From Umezawaea endophytica (lineage in GTDB: Bacteria > Actinomycetota > Actinomycetes > Mycobacteriales > Pseudonocardiaceae), in assembly GCF_025061645.1 (NCBI RefSeq), contig NZ_JANYMP010000006.1, positions 140,422 to 204,421 on the forward strand: a stretch of DNA of 64,000 nucleotides, read 5' to 3'. Positions within the stretch are counted from its first letter, which is position 1. Each line of letters opens with the position of its first letter. Shown here piece by piece: positions 18,397 through 26,992 of this stretch. The notes under the pieces are model-generated. The model saw nothing but the letters and a program-made list of their open reading frames with translations, searched no databases and was not told where the DNA came from. The position numbers were made by a program, and so were the translations under genes.

Positions 18397-19061
18397 GCCC
18401 CACGCACCGTGTAGCCGACACCGCGCACGGTGTGGATCAGCGACGGCATCCCGACCTTGCGCCGCAGGTACCCCACGTACACCGCGAGGTTCTTCGACTC
18501 GACGCCGAAGTCGTAGCCCCAGATCCGGTCGTAGATCGTGGCGTGGTCGAGCACGATGCCCGCGTTGCGCACCAGCAGTTCCAGGAGGTCGAACTCGGTC
18601 TTGGACAGCTCGACCGCGGTGCCGCCGCGCCACACCCGCCGGGCGGCCGGGTCGATCCGCAGGTCCGAGACCTGGAGCACCCTGTTCCCGTCCGGCGGCT
18701 CCACGCGGCGCAGCAGCGCCCGCAGGCGGGCCATCAGCTCGTCCAGCTCGAACGGCTTCACCAGGTAGTCGTCCGCGCCCGCGTCCAGCCCCTCGACCCG
18801 TTCCGAGGTCTCGGACCGGGCGGTCAGCAGCAGGATCGGGGTGCGGTAGCCGTCCGCGCGCAGCAGGCGGCACACGTCCAGGCCGTCGACGCCGGGCATC
18901 ATCACGTCGACCACCGCGGCGTCCACACCGGAGCGCCGCACCTCGTTCAGCGCCTGGACGCCGTTGGGCACCGGGATGACCCGGTACCCCTCCAGCTCCA
19001 TCGCCCGCACCAGGGACTCGCGGATCGCCCGATCGTCGTCGGCCAGCAGCACCGTGCTCAT
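18393..19061 (-). CDS. OmpR-family response regulator
   Basis: 222 residues. The receiver domain holds the acidic pocket LADDD, phosphorylated Asp52 (VVDVMMPG), Thr/Ser (LLLTARSE) and Lys (YLVKPF). A winged-helix output domain (TEFDLLELLVRN, VYVGYLRRK, VRGVGYTVR) completes it. ATG 19059-19061 is preferred over the GTG just before. It is the first gene of the two-gene operon with the histidine kinase. Confidence 0.95.
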   Translation of the reverse strand: MSTVLLADDDRAIRESLVRAMELEGYRVIPVPNGVQALNEVRRSGVDAAVVDVMMPGVDGLDVCRLLRADGYRTPILLLTARSETSERVEGLDAGADDYLVKPFELDELMARLRALLRRVEPPDGNRVLQVSDLRIDPAARRVWRGGTAVELSKTEFDLLELLVRNAGIVLDHATIYDRIWGYDFGVESKNLAVYVGYLRRKVGMPSLIHTVRGVGYTVRGA

Positions 19062-19105
19062 CACGTGCTGGAGTCTGACCCGTCACGGTGAGAAGCGGGT
19101 AAGAA

Positions 19106-19882
19106 CTAGGCCGTTTTCCTCGGCGGCCACGGCACGAAGCCGCTGGTCCGCTCCACGTACTCGGCGTAGCCGGGCCTGCGCTTGGCCATGTCCTTCTCCA
19201 GCAGCGGTTTGCCGGTGCCGTTGGCGAGGGTGAACGTCATGGCGATCGGCGCGACGACCGTGAGCAGGCCGACCCAGTGGTGGGTGGCGAACAGGAACAG
19301 GCCCCACCACACGACGGCGTCGCCGAAGTAGTTCGGGTGCCTGGTGTAGCGCCACAGCCCGCGGTCCATGACCTGGCCCTTGCTCGCCGGGTCCGCGCGG
19401 AACTTCGAGAGCTGCCAGTCGCCGACCGACTCGAACGCGAACCCGACCACCCAGACGAGGACGGCGAGGTAGTCCAGCAGGCCGAGCGGGGCCGTCAGGT
19501 ACGACGCGGCCTGCACCGGCAGCGACACCAGCACCATGACGACGGCCTGGGTCACGTACACGCGGTACATGCCGAGCACGCCCCGCCGCTTCAGGATGGC
19601 GACGTAGCGCGGGTCCTCGTCCTTGCCGCGGTTGCGCGCGTGGATGTGCCAGCCGAGGCGGACGCCCCACACGACCGTCAGCAGCGCCACCAGCAGGCCG
19701 CGCGACGTCGGACCGGCGATCAGCAGCGTGACCACGGAGATGATCGCGAAGCCGACGCCCCAGAACACGTCGATCACGTCGTACCGGCCGCGCGACCTCG
19801 CCGCGGTGAACAGCGCCGACACGAGCACCAGCACGAAGACCGCGGTGAGCAGGACGTTCAGGCCGAAGGCACCGGCGTTCAC
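19106..19882 (-). CDS. DUF1295 / steroid 5-alpha-reductase-like membrane protein
   Basis: 258 residues with about six to seven membrane helices. The C-terminal signature RYTRHPNYFGDAVVWWG is the NADPH/isoprenoid-methyltransferase-like motif of the DUF1295 family. GTG 19880-19882 overlaps the stop of the methyltransferase gene upstream as GTGA, so the two are co-translated. A DUF1295 protein beside a cyclopropane-fatty-acid-synthase-like enzyme is also known in mycobacteria (the ufaA1 neighbourhood). That suggests reduction of a lipid intermediate. The exact reaction is not established. Confidence 0.85.
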   Translation of the reverse strand: MNAGAFGLNVLLTAVFVLVLVSALFTAARSRGRYDVIDVFWGVGFAIISVVTLLIAGPTSRGLLVALLTVVWGVRLGWHIHARNRGKDEDPRYVAILKRRGVLGMYRVYVTQAVVMVLVSLPVQAASYLTAPLGLLDYLAVLVWVVGFAFESVGDWQLSKFRADPASKGQVMDRGLWRYTRHPNYFGDAVVWWGLFLFATHHWVGLLTVVAPIAMTFTLANGTGKPLLEKDMAKRRPGYAEYVERTSGFVPWPPRKTA

Positions 19883-21165
19883 CGCACCACCCAGTCACGG
19901 GTGCGCGGCATGCCGCTCGTCCCGTTCGCGCTCGGCCGCACCGCGAGGACCTGGTCCACGCCCATCCGCCCCTCCTCGAACGTCAGCGCCCCACCCGCGA
20001 GGTAGAGCCGCCACACCCGCGCCTGGCCCTCGCCGACCAGCGAGACGACCTCGGCCCACCGCTCCTCCAGCGTCGCGGCCCAGGCGCGCACGGTCCAAAC
20101 GTAGTGCTCCCGCAGCGCTTCCACATCACGGATCTCCAGGCCCGCGCGCTCCAGGTGGCCGACCGTCGCGCTGACCGGCCGCATGTGCATGTCCGGGGCC
20201 ACGTAGGACTCGATGAACGCGCCGCCGCCGGGGGCGTTGGCGCCGCGCGACATCTGCTGGAGCAGCAGCCTGCCCTCCGGCTTGAGCAGGCGGTGCAGCG
20301 TGGCCGCGTACTCGGGGTAGTTCTCCTCGCCGACGTGCTCGCCCATCTCGATCGTGGAGATCGCGTCGAACGGCTCGTCGTCGACCTCCCGGTAGTCCTG
20401 GAGCTTGACCGTCACCAGGTCTTCCAGTCCCTCGTCGGCGATGCGCGTCTTGATGTGCGCGTGCTGCTGCCGGGAGATCGTAACGCCGGTCGTGGACGCG
20501 CCGAAGTGCTTGGCCGCGTGGATGATCATCGAACCCCAGCCGCAGCCGACGTCGAGCATCCGAGTGCCGGGTCCCACGTCCAGCTTGCGGCAGACCAGGT
20601 CGAGCTTGTCGCGCTGCGCGTCCGCGACGGTGTACTCGGGGCTGTCCGACGTCCAGTAGCCGCTGGAGTACGCCATGCTCGGGTCGAGCACGAGCCGGTA
20701 GAAGTCGTTGCTCAGGTCGTAGTGGTGCGCGATGGCCGCCTGGTCGCGGCTGCGGGTGTGCCGCGTGCCGGACAGCCGGGCCTCCTCACCGGGCGCCGCG
20801 GGCCGGGGGCCGAGCGCGCCGAGGCGCAGCGCGACCCGTGCCGCGCCGAACAGGTCGGAGGCCTTCGGCTTGCCGGCGCGCAGCGCGCCCTGCCTGGCCA
20901 GCGCCCAGAACCGGGCCAGGCCGTCGGTCAGGTCGCCCTCGACGTCCAGGTCGCCCGCCACGTAGGCGCGCGCGAGGCCCAGCTCGTCCGGGTTCCACAC
21001 CAGGCGGCGCAGCGCGCGCTTGGACCGGATCACCGCCACTGGTCCGTTCGAGGGGCCCGCGCTGCTCCCGTCCCAGGCCCGCAAGCCGATCGGCAGGGGC
21101 GTTCCGAGGACCTTTTCGACGACGGCGGCAAGCTGACCTGCCACTCCACCGGTTCCGACCACCAC
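19879..21165 (-). CDS. Cyclopropane-fatty-acyl-phospholipid synthase-like methyltransferase
   Basis: 428 residues. The N-terminal ~130 residues form the lipid-binding region. Then HHYDLSNDFYRLVLDPSMAYS is the conserved CFA segment, MLDVGCGWGSM the SAM loop, and TISRQQ, EMGEHVGEENY and ESYVAPDMHM further family motifs. It methylates an unsaturated acyl chain of a phospholipid using SAM. In actinobacteria, close relatives (UfaA1/TmsB class) make 10-methyl-branched acids with an FAD partner. No such FAD oxidoreductase is adjacent here, so cyclopropane or methylene product remains open. It starts the two-gene operon with DUF1295. Confidence 0.9.
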   Translation of the reverse strand: MVVGTGGVAGQLAAVVEKVLGTPLPIGLRAWDGSSAGPSNGPVAVIRSKRALRRLVWNPDELGLARAYVAGDLDVEGDLTDGLARFWALARQGALRAGKPKASDLFGAARVALRLGALGPRPAAPGEEARLSGTRHTRSRDQAAIAHHYDLSNDFYRLVLDPSMAYSSGYWTSDSPEYTVADAQRDKLDLVCRKLDVGPGTRMLDVGCGWGSMIIHAAKHFGASTTGVTISRQQHAHIKTRIADEGLEDLVTVKLQDYREVDDEPFDAISTIEMGEHVGEENYPEYAATLHRLLKPEGRLLLQQMSRGANAPGGGAFIESYVAPDMHMRPVSATVGHLERAGLEIRDVEALREHYVWTVRAWAATLEERWAEVVSLVGEGQARVWRLYLAGGALTFEEGRMGVDQVLAVRPSANGTSGMPRTRDWVVR

Positions 21166-21294
21166 GAGCCTCCTGTGCCAAGACGGGTAGCTGTAGTTCG
21201 TCCCGAGATTGTTTTCGGTTCGGTTCTGAACCGCTCACGCGGTCCCCCCGTATTGCTCCATGAAGCGAATGAACGGACGAGGAGGAGTCGAGAA

Positions 21295-21948
21295 GTGATC
21301 CGACGTAACCGCATCGCCATCGCCGTCGCAGGCGGCATGGCAACCGTGCTCGCCCTGGTCATGTGGAGCACCAACGCCGTTGGCGTCCAGGGCACCAACG
21401 TGGCTCAGACCGCACCCGCGGTGGAGGCGGCTGCCGCGCCGGGTGACTACGGCTACGACACCCCTGCCGCCGCGGGCACCGACGCCCCCGCCGCCGGTGC
21501 GCAGACCAGCGCCGCCGACCAGCCCCCCGCCGCCGCCGCGCCGCCCGCCGTCTCGAACATCCGACTGGTCGCCAAGACCGTCGACAAGATGGGCGACGTC
21601 GTGCAGGACGGCGACGGCCGCACGCTGTACCGCTTCGACAAGGACACCCCCAAGCCGCCGGTCTCCAACTGCAACGACGCGTGCGCCGTCACCTGGCCGC
21701 CGCTCGTCGTCCCCGCGGGCTCCACCCCGCAGCTCGAAGGCGTCGACCCGGCGCTGGTCGGCACGCTGAAGCGCGCTGACGGCACCGAGCAGGTCACGAT
21801 CGACGGTTGGGGCCTGTACACCTACTCGAAGGACCCGGGTCCGGGCAAGTGGGCGGGCCAGGGCGTCGGCGGCACGTGGTTCGTGATCCAGCCGAACGGC
21901 AAGCGCAACGTCGAGTGCCTCCCGCCGGGCGTCACGGCCCCCGTGTAG
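21295..21948 (+). CDS. Secreted or membrane-anchored protein with YxFxxD repeats (COG4315 type)
   Basis: 217 residues from GTG 21295, with GGAGG 10-14 bases upstream. Residues 1-~30 are basic then hydrophobic (RRNRIAIAVAGG), a signal peptide or anchor without lipobox Cys. An Ala/Pro-rich linker (to ~85) leads to two copies of the Yx(F/W/Y)xxD repeat: TLYRFDKD and GLYTYSKD. SNCNDACAVTWPPL lies between them. The family is widespread in bacteria as secreted proteins of unknown role, sometimes near redox or electron-transfer genes. It stands alone, divergent from the methyltransferase, and ends at a strong hairpin. Confidence 0.85.
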   Translation: MIRRNRIAIAVAGGMATVLALVMWSTNAVGVQGTNVAQTAPAVEAAAAPGDYGYDTPAAAGTDAPAAGAQTSAADQPPAAAAPPAVSNIRLVAKTVDKMGDVVQDGDGRTLYRFDKDTPKPPVSNCNDACAVTWPPLVVPAGSTPQLEGVDPALVGTLKRADGTEQVTIDGWGLYTYSKDPGPGKWAGQGVGGTWFVIQPNGKRNVECLPPGVTAPV

Positions 21949-21970
21949 TGGAAAACCACAGGTAGAGCGT

Positions 21971-22002
21971 GAAGCCCGGCCCCGGGGAAGGGGCCGGGCT
22001 TC
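21971..22002 (+). terminator. Hairpin terminator after the repeat protein
   Basis: Bases 21971-21983 pair perfectly with 21990-22002 (13 bp, 6-base loop), starting 22 bases past the stop codon. Confidence 0.75.
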
Positions 22003-22059
22003 AGTGCACACCTGGTACACCGAAGACTTGCCGCTCATTCGCTTCGCGGTGAGGTACGA

Positions 22060-22097
22060 CGAGAACGGCCCCCCGCACCCGCGGGGGGCCGTTCTCG
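22060..22097. terminator. 17-bp perfect hairpin after glyA
   Basis: Bases 22060-22076 pair with 22081-22097 around a 4-base loop. It lies about 50 bases downstream of the minus-strand glyA stop and most likely ends the gcvT-glyA transcript. Confidence 0.75.
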
Positions 22098-22149
22098 TTG
22101 GCGTGGTCGGGGTTGGTGGAAGCCGGTCGGCCTCCACCACCGCCACGGA

Positions 22150-23415
22150 CTACAGGCTCGGGTACAGCGGGTGCTTGGCGGCGAGGACCTCGACGCGGGC
22201 GCGGAGTTCGGTGAAGTCCGGGTCGGCCAGGAGGGCGGCGACGATGATGTCGGCCACCTCCGCGAAGTCCGCCTCGCCGAAGCCGCGGGTGGCCAGGGCG
22301 GGGGTGCCGACGCGCAGGCCTGAGGTGACCATCGGCGGGCGGGGGTCGTTGGGGACGGCGTTGCGGTTGACGGTGATGCCGACCTGGTGCAGGCGGTCCT
22401 CGGCCTGCTTGCCGTCCAGCTCCGACGCGACGAGGTCGACCAGCACCAGGTGCACGTCGGTGCCGCCGGTGAGCACCTTGATGCCCGCAGCGGCGGCGTC
22501 GGGCTGGACCAGGCGGTTCGCCAGGATCTTCGCGCCCTCGACGGTGCGGCGCTGGCGGTCGGCGAACTCCGGGCTCGCGGCGTGCTTGAACGCCACGGCC
22601 TTGCCCGCGATCACGTGCTCCAGCGGGCCGCCCTGCTGGCCGGGGAACACCGCGGAGTTGATCTTCTTCGCGATGTCGGCGTCGTTGGACAGGATCACGC
22701 CGCCGCGCGGACCGCCGAGGGTCTTGTGCGTGGTGGTCGTGGTCACGTGCGCGTGCGGCACGGGGCTCGGGTGCAGGCCGGTGGCGACCAGGCCCGCGAA
22801 GTGGGCCATGTCCACCATCAGGAACGCGCCCACGGAGTCGGCGATCCGGCGGAACTCGGCGAAGTCCAACTGGCGGGGGTACGCCGACCAGCCCGCGACG
22901 ATCAGCTTCGGCTGGTGCTCCACGGCGAGGCGCTCGACCTCGGCCATGTCGACCAGACCGTCCGAATCGGACACGTGGTACGGGATGACGTTGTACAGCT
23001 TGCCGGAGAAGTTGATCCGCATGCCGTGCGTCAGGTGACCGCCGTGCGCCAGGTCGAGGCCCAGAATGGTGTCACCGGTGTTCAGCAGCGCGAACATCGC
23101 GGCGGCGTTCGCCTGGGCGCCGGAGTGCGGCTGCACGTTGGCGAAGCCGGCGCCGAACAGCTCCTTGATCCGCGCGATGGCGAGCCGCTCGACGACGTCG
23201 ACGTTCTCGCAGCCGCCGTAGTAGCGGCGGCCGGGGTAGCCCTCGGCGTACTTGTTGGTGAGCACCGATCCCTGCGCTTCGAGGACCGACACCGGGGTGA
23301 AGTTCTCCGACGCGATCATCTCCAGCGTGTTCTGCTGGCGGGCGAGCTCGGCGGCGACGGCTTCCGCCACCTCCGGGTCGAACTCCGCGAGGGAGGTGTT
23401 GAAGTGGTCTGACAT
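22150..23415 (-). CDS. glyA: Serine hydroxymethyltransferase
   Basis: 421 residues, normal length. PLP-lysine is Lys231 in [39 protein letters not shown] and PHSGAQAN are hallmark segments. It interconverts serine and glycine with tetrahydrofolate. ATG 23413-23415 has GGGAG just upstream; the longer open frame is a read into gcvT. It follows gcvT by 19 bases in one operon, so it falls under the glycine riboswitch. That makes sense as disposal of excess glycine: gcvT produces methylene-THF and GlyA can turn another glycine into serine. Confidence 0.96.
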   Translation of the reverse strand: MSDHFNTSLAEFDPEVAEAVAAELARQQNTLEMIASENFTPVSVLEAQGSVLTNKYAEGYPGRRYYGGCENVDVVERLAIARIKELFGAGFANVQPHSGAQANAAAMFALLNTGDTILGLDLAHGGHLTHGMRINFSGKLYNVIPYHVSDSDGLVDMAEVERLAVEHQPKLIVAGWSAYPRQLDFAEFRRIADSVGAFLMVDMAHFAGLVATGLHPSPVPHAHVTTTTTHKTLGGPRGGVILSNDADIAKKINSAVFPGQQGGPLEHVIAGKAVAFKHAASPEFADRQRRTVEGAKILANRLVQPDAAAAGIKVLTGGTDVHLVLVDLVASELDGKQAEDRLHQVGITVNRNAVPNDPRPPMVTSGLRVGTPALATRGFGEADFAEVADIIVAALLADPDFTELRARVEVLAAKHPLYPSL

Positions 23416-23434
23416 GGAATCTCCCTTGGACGGA

Positions 23435-24535
23435 TCAGTTGGCGCGCTTGTAGAACGGCAGTGCGACGACCTCGACGGGCTCCTGCCTGCCCCGGACGTC
23501 CACCGCCAGCTTGGTGCCGGACTCGGCGCTGCTCCTGGCCACGTAGGCCATCGCCACCGAGTACCCGAGCGTCGGCGACAGTGCGCCGCTGGTGATCTCG
23601 CCGACCGCGGCGCCGTCGGCGTCCAGCACGGTGTACCCGTGCCGCGGCGCCCGGCGGCCCTCGGACTTGAGACCGACGAGCGTGGTGTCCACACCGGACT
23701 CCGCGATCTTCGCCAGCGCGTCGCGACCGACGAAGTCGCCGGGCTTGTCGAGCTTCACGACCCGGCCGAGGTTGGCGTGGTACGGGGTGTGCGCGGTGTC
23801 GAGTTCGTTGCCGTACAACGGCATCCCGGCTTCCAGCCGCAGCGTGTCGCGGCAGCCGAGCCCCGCGGGCTTCAGGCCGTGGTCCTTGCCGGCCTCCAGC
23901 AGCGCCGCCCAGACGGCGGGGGCGTCGGCCGGGGCCACGAACAGCTCGAAGCCGTCCTCGCCCGTGTAGCCCGTCCTGGCCAGCAGCACCGCCGTGCCCG
24001 CGACCTCGGTCGGGTAGGAGGCGTAGTACTTCACCGTCGCCAGGTCGGTCGGCGTGAGGCCCGCCAGGATCGCGGTCGAGTTCGGCCCCTGCACGGCGAG
24101 CAGCGCGTAGTCCGTCGACCGGTCGACGACGGTGGTGTCGAAGCCCTTCGCGCGCTCGACCAGTTCGCCGAACACCAGCGCGGCGTTGGAGGCGTTCGCG
24201 ACGACGAGGAATTCGGTGTCGCCCAACCGGTACACGATCAGGTCGTCCAGCACACCGCCGTCGGCCTGGGTGATCATGGTGTAGCGGGCGCGGCCGACGC
24301 CGATCGCGGAGCTGTGCCCGACCAGCGCGTGGTCCAGGGCGGCACCGGCCTCCGGGCCCTCCAGCACGATCTCGCCCATGTGCGTGAGGTCGAACAGCCC
24401 CGCCGTCGTGCGGACCGCGTGGTGCTCGGCGAGTTCGCTGTCGTAGCGCAGGGGCATCCGCCAGCCCGCGAAGTCGGTGAACATGGCGCCCAGCGCCTCG
24501 TGCTCGGCGTGCAGCGGCGTCCGACGGCTTTCCAT
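23435..24535 (-). CDS. gcvT: Glycine cleavage system T protein (aminomethyltransferase)
   Basis: 366 residues. Conserved segments are [27 protein letters not shown], the folate-binding core ([17 protein letters not shown]), [32 protein letters not shown] and a C-terminal barrel. It transfers the methylene group of glycine to THF with release of ammonia. ATG 24533-24535 is chosen because the family N-terminus begins there and GGAGG lies about ten bases upstream. gcvH and gcvP are not in the window. A tandem glycine riboswitch sits in its leader. Confidence 0.96.
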   Translation of the reverse strand: MESRRTPLHAEHEALGAMFTDFAGWRMPLRYDSELAEHHAVRTTAGLFDLTHMGEIVLEGPEAGAALDHALVGHSSAIGVGRARYTMITQADGGVLDDLIVYRLGDTEFLVVANASNAALVFGELVERAKGFDTTVVDRSTDYALLAVQGPNSTAILAGLTPTDLATVKYYASYPTEVAGTAVLLARTGYTGEDGFELFVAPADAPAVWAALLEAGKDHGLKPAGLGCRDTLRLEAGMPLYGNELDTAHTPYHANLGRVVKLDKPGDFVGRDALAKIAESGVDTTLVGLKSEGRRAPRHGYTVLDADGAAVGEITSGALSPTLGYSVAMAYVARSSAESGTKLAVDVRGRQEPVEVVALPFYKRAN

Positions 24536-24651
24536 CTGGGTGGATCCTCCCTGGTGGGCATGCTCAACGGCCGACCGCGCCGCGAGGGCGACTGGTCGAC
24601 CGGCGGCGGGCAGTGGGAACACGGTCATCCGCGAGACTCCTCCTGTGAGCG

Positions 24652-24830
24652 AGCCTCCCCCTCTGTCATGAGCCTGAGAGCTTCGTCGCGCGAGCGCGAC
24701 TTGCACCGTGGGCGAGGCGCGCTGGCGCGCCTGCTTTTCAGAGTTGCCTGCGTCGCGCGGTACCTGGGCCTGAGAGATTCCGGGGAGGATTTGCTCCTTC
24801 GGCGCCCCTTGCGGGGACTCTTCCGCGCGC
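24652..24830 (-). promoter_or_regulatory. Tandem glycine riboswitch in the gcvT leader
   Basis: Read on the minus strand, two aptamer-like units follow each other. The first (about 24830-24730) has GCGCCGAAGGAGCAA, CCCCGGAATCTCTCAGG and a GTACCGCG segment, the signature conserved bases of glycine aptamers. The second (about 24724-24652) repeats the pattern with GGTGCAAGTCG, CGAAGCTCTCAGGC and ATGACAGAG. The pair lies ~120-300 bases before gcvT in the expected orientation. Glycine binding should raise gcvT-glyA expression. The expression platform lies between 24652 and 24535 and was not resolved. Confidence 0.88.
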
Positions 24831-24902
24831 CATCGACGGCCGTGTTCAGTTGATGTGCCAGACGCTATTCGCAGGCCGTGCCGCAGGTCAACAGGGGTCG
24901 CC

Positions 24903-25235
24903 TCACAGGGGGACGCCCTCCCGGACGCGCTCGACCACCTTGCGCTCCGCGTAGAACGACAGGAACGGGATCGTGCCTGCCAGCAGGACCAGGACCGTGC
25001 CCTTGATCGACCAGCGGGCCTTGAGGCCGAGGTCGACGGCGATGACCAGGTAGATGGCGTAGAGGAAGCCGTGGACCGGACCGACGAGCTTGATCAGACC
25101 GGGCGAGTCGCCGAGGTACTTGAAGAGCATGGCCACGACCAGCAGCAACAGGCCCACACCGACCACGTAGGCCATGAACCTGAACCGGTTCAACGCACCG
25201 CTCATCGCCCGTCCGACCGCCTTCGTTCCGCTCAC
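24903..25235 (-). CDS. DUF3817 small membrane protein
   Basis: 110 residues with three hydrophobic helices: YVVGVGLLLLVVAMLFKYL, HGFLYAIYLVIAVDLG and GTVLVLLAGTIPFLSFYAE. The KLVGPVHGFLY segment and the ending ERKVVERVRE are typical of DUF3817 proteins, which are widespread in actinobacteria and of unknown function. GTG 25233-25235 overlaps the upstream gene's stop as GTGA, so both are in one operon. Confidence 0.8.
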   Translation of the reverse strand: MSGTKAVGRAMSGALNRFRFMAYVVGVGLLLLVVAMLFKYLGDSPGLIKLVGPVHGFLYAIYLVIAVDLGLKARWSIKGTVLVLLAGTIPFLSFYAERKVVERVREGVPL

Positions 25236-25585
25236 CGCTGGTCCCGCGAGTTCAGTTCGGCGAGGTAGCGGTTGTAGACCGCGAGCTCGTCGTCCTCGTC
25301 CACTGCGGGCGCCCTGACGGCGTCAACGGTAACGACAGGCGTGGGCGCGACCACGGGCGGCTCGGCTTTGCGCTGGGCGTCGAGCTTGCGGATGCGCCAG
25401 ACCATGAAGGCCGGGAAGAGTCCGAACAGCGGCCACTGCAACACGTAGCCGAGGTTCTGGAAGGTCCCGCTGGCGGACTCGAACCTCGTCCACTGCCACC
25501 ACGCGAGACCGCAACAGCCCACCAGCGCGACGACGCACACGAGCGCGATAGCCACTCGCTGGGAGGTGATCGGGCCGCCGGACAC
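25232..25585 (-). CDS. Hypothetical two-helix membrane protein
   Basis: 117 residues. Two membrane helices (VAIALVCVVALVGCCGLAWWQW, and YVLQWPLFGLFPAFMVW) are followed by a Pro/Val-rich tail ending in ELAVYNRYLAELN. The same tail ending is common in a conserved actinobacterial protein that sits beside DUF3817 genes. The function is unknown. It is co-translated with the DUF3817 gene. Confidence 0.75.
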   Translation of the reverse strand: MSGGPITSQRVAIALVCVVALVGCCGLAWWQWTRFESASGTFQNLGYVLQWPLFGLFPAFMVWRIRKLDAQRKAEPPVVAPTPVVTVDAVRAPAVDEDDELAVYNRYLAELNSRDQR

Positions 25586-25694
25586 ACGTCAAAGCTAGCA
25601 CCGGCGCTACTGCGGTTGGAGGTCCAGGGCCGGGTGACCCAAGGGTTTGGGGCTCCACCACGGAGCCCGCTCCCGTTTCCGGACCGCCGACCTC

Positions 25695-26186
25695 CTAGGC
25701 CACGCCGTCCCGGCGCTGCCGCTGCAACCTGGCGACGCACCACGCCGCCGCGCTGCCCCGACGCAGGTGCTGGAGCACCGTCATCGGTCCGAGTCGACGA
25801 CCGAGGTCCGCGGGCAGGAGCCCGGCCACCCGGTAGTCGAGAGCGCGCTGGTCCAACGGGCTGATGCCCGCGTCCCACCACTGCTCCGCCTCGGCGAGGT
25901 CGCCCACGAGCTGCCAGTAGCTCGCCGCCGCCTCCAGGAGGACCTCGGGCACCTCGGGCGCCCTCCTCCGCATAGCCGCCACGTACGCGGGGCTGGCCGA
26001 CTCGACCCGCACCACTCCACGTGGACCACCGTTCGCCCGCTGGGAGGGGATCCCCGGCGACGCGCTGGGTGGTGCCTCCGCCAGCCAGGCGTTCTTGATC
26101 CGGTTCACCTCCTGCATCTCAGCGTCGTCCGACCGCTCCGCCGCCCACTGCCTAAGCAGTTCGTCGACTCCGGAGTCCTCGACCAT
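25695..26186 (-). CDS. Hypothetical protein, Arg/Glu-rich, helical
   Basis: 163 residues from ATG 26184-26186 with AGGGAGG upstream. It is soluble, with no membrane helix and no motif I recognise. Amphipathic helices are likely at EVNRIKNAWLAEA and EVLLEAAASYWQLVGDLAEAEQWW. The C-terminus is basic (RLQRQRRDG). It stands alone between two intergenic regions and shows no informative neighbour. Confidence 0.65.
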   Translation of the reverse strand: MVEDSGVDELLRQWAAERSDDAEMQEVNRIKNAWLAEAPPSASPGIPSQRANGGPRGVVRVESASPAYVAAMRRRAPEVPEVLLEAAASYWQLVGDLAEAEQWWDAGISPLDQRALDYRVAGLLPADLGRRLGPMTVLQHLRRGSAAAWCVARLQRQRRDGVA

Positions 26187-26360
26187 TTATGCCTCCCTGG
26201 GGTCGAAGATCAGCCAATGCAGCGCACCGTATTCAAGGGTTCGGCCAACCGCTAGACCCTTGTTTGTCGATAACCCCGTTACCAGGGTGTTATAGGCCCT
26301 ATTCCACCCATAAGGTCCAACGGCCTGGGCACGATGTCACCGTGGGTGATGGTCCGTGAG

Positions 26361-26400
26361 CGGGTTTCGCGGCCCAGCGCGGCGCGGGCCGCGAAACCCG
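26361..26400. terminator. 15-bp perfect hairpin
   Basis: Bases 26361-26375 pair perfectly with 26386-26400 around a 10-base loop. It lies 32 bases downstream of the small membrane protein gene on the minus strand and is its probable terminator. Confidence 0.7.
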
Positions 26401-26431
26401 GCGGAACGGGACGAAATCGGGGTGCGGGCGA

Positions 26432-26593
26432 CTAGGCGAAGAGGCTCCGGATGAACGTGATGATCGCTTCGGCTCCCTCGCGCAGCCAGGCGAGGACCTG
26501 CGAGACCGCGTCGGCCGACTCCACCGGGCGGGTGATCAGGAGGAACAGCACCAGCGCGACCGCCGCCAGCACGACCACCTTCTTCGTGTTCAC
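26432..26593 (-). CDS. Very small single-helix membrane protein
   Basis: 53 residues from GTG 26591-26593 with GGAG a few bases before. KKVVVLAAVALVLFLLI is one membrane helix. After a short acidic turn (PVESADAVSQ), a C-terminal amphipathic helix (LAWLREGAEAIITFIRSLF) could lie on the membrane surface. Clean start, good ribosome site and a matching terminator argue that it is real. Function unknown; small membrane regulators look like this. Confidence 0.6.
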   Translation of the reverse strand: MNTKKVVVLAAVALVLFLLITRPVESADAVSQVLAWLREGAEAIITFIRSLFA

Positions 26594-26992
26594 GTCAAGC
26601 CACTCCGTCCGCTCAGGTTCGTGCGTCGGCCACCGGTGACGACCGGGAGCACGCCGTGTCACCCGACATGGTCCCCCATTCACCCGGATGATGAACCTCG
26701 AACACGCACGCCGCCCCCGACCGGCCCTAAGATCGGCCGCTTGAGACGCCTGAGGGGGTCTCAGCATCACCCGAATGGCCGCTCAAGGGCCGCCCCGCGG
26801 AGGTCGATGACCTGGGTACGGGCGTCTCGTCCGGCAACCCCCCAGCTAGAGCACCGAGGTACTCGCGAACCATCAGCACACCCAGAGGGTCCCCCTGACC
26901 CCCCCGAGCCGCACTCGGTGAGCACGCTGCGTGATCACGCGGTTCCACTGCCGTGATTCTTTCCCGGCGACATTTTCGTGCCCTTTTATTGA
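26594..26992. other. Gene-free stretch
   Basis: About 400 bases between the small membrane gene and the CoA-transferase gene. It contains a short dyad (TGAGAC..GTCTCA near 26742-26764) and the repeated phrase GGCCGCT(T/C)(G/A)A (near 26736 and 26783). No frame here has a ribosome site or recognisable product. It should contain the promoter of the 53-residue protein. Confidence 0.5.

Noticed and set aside
25628..25690. tRNA-like or riboswitch-like fold near GGGCTCC..GGAGCCC
   Set aside because: Only a 7-bp stem is visible. No cloverleaf and no conserved aptamer bases could be built.
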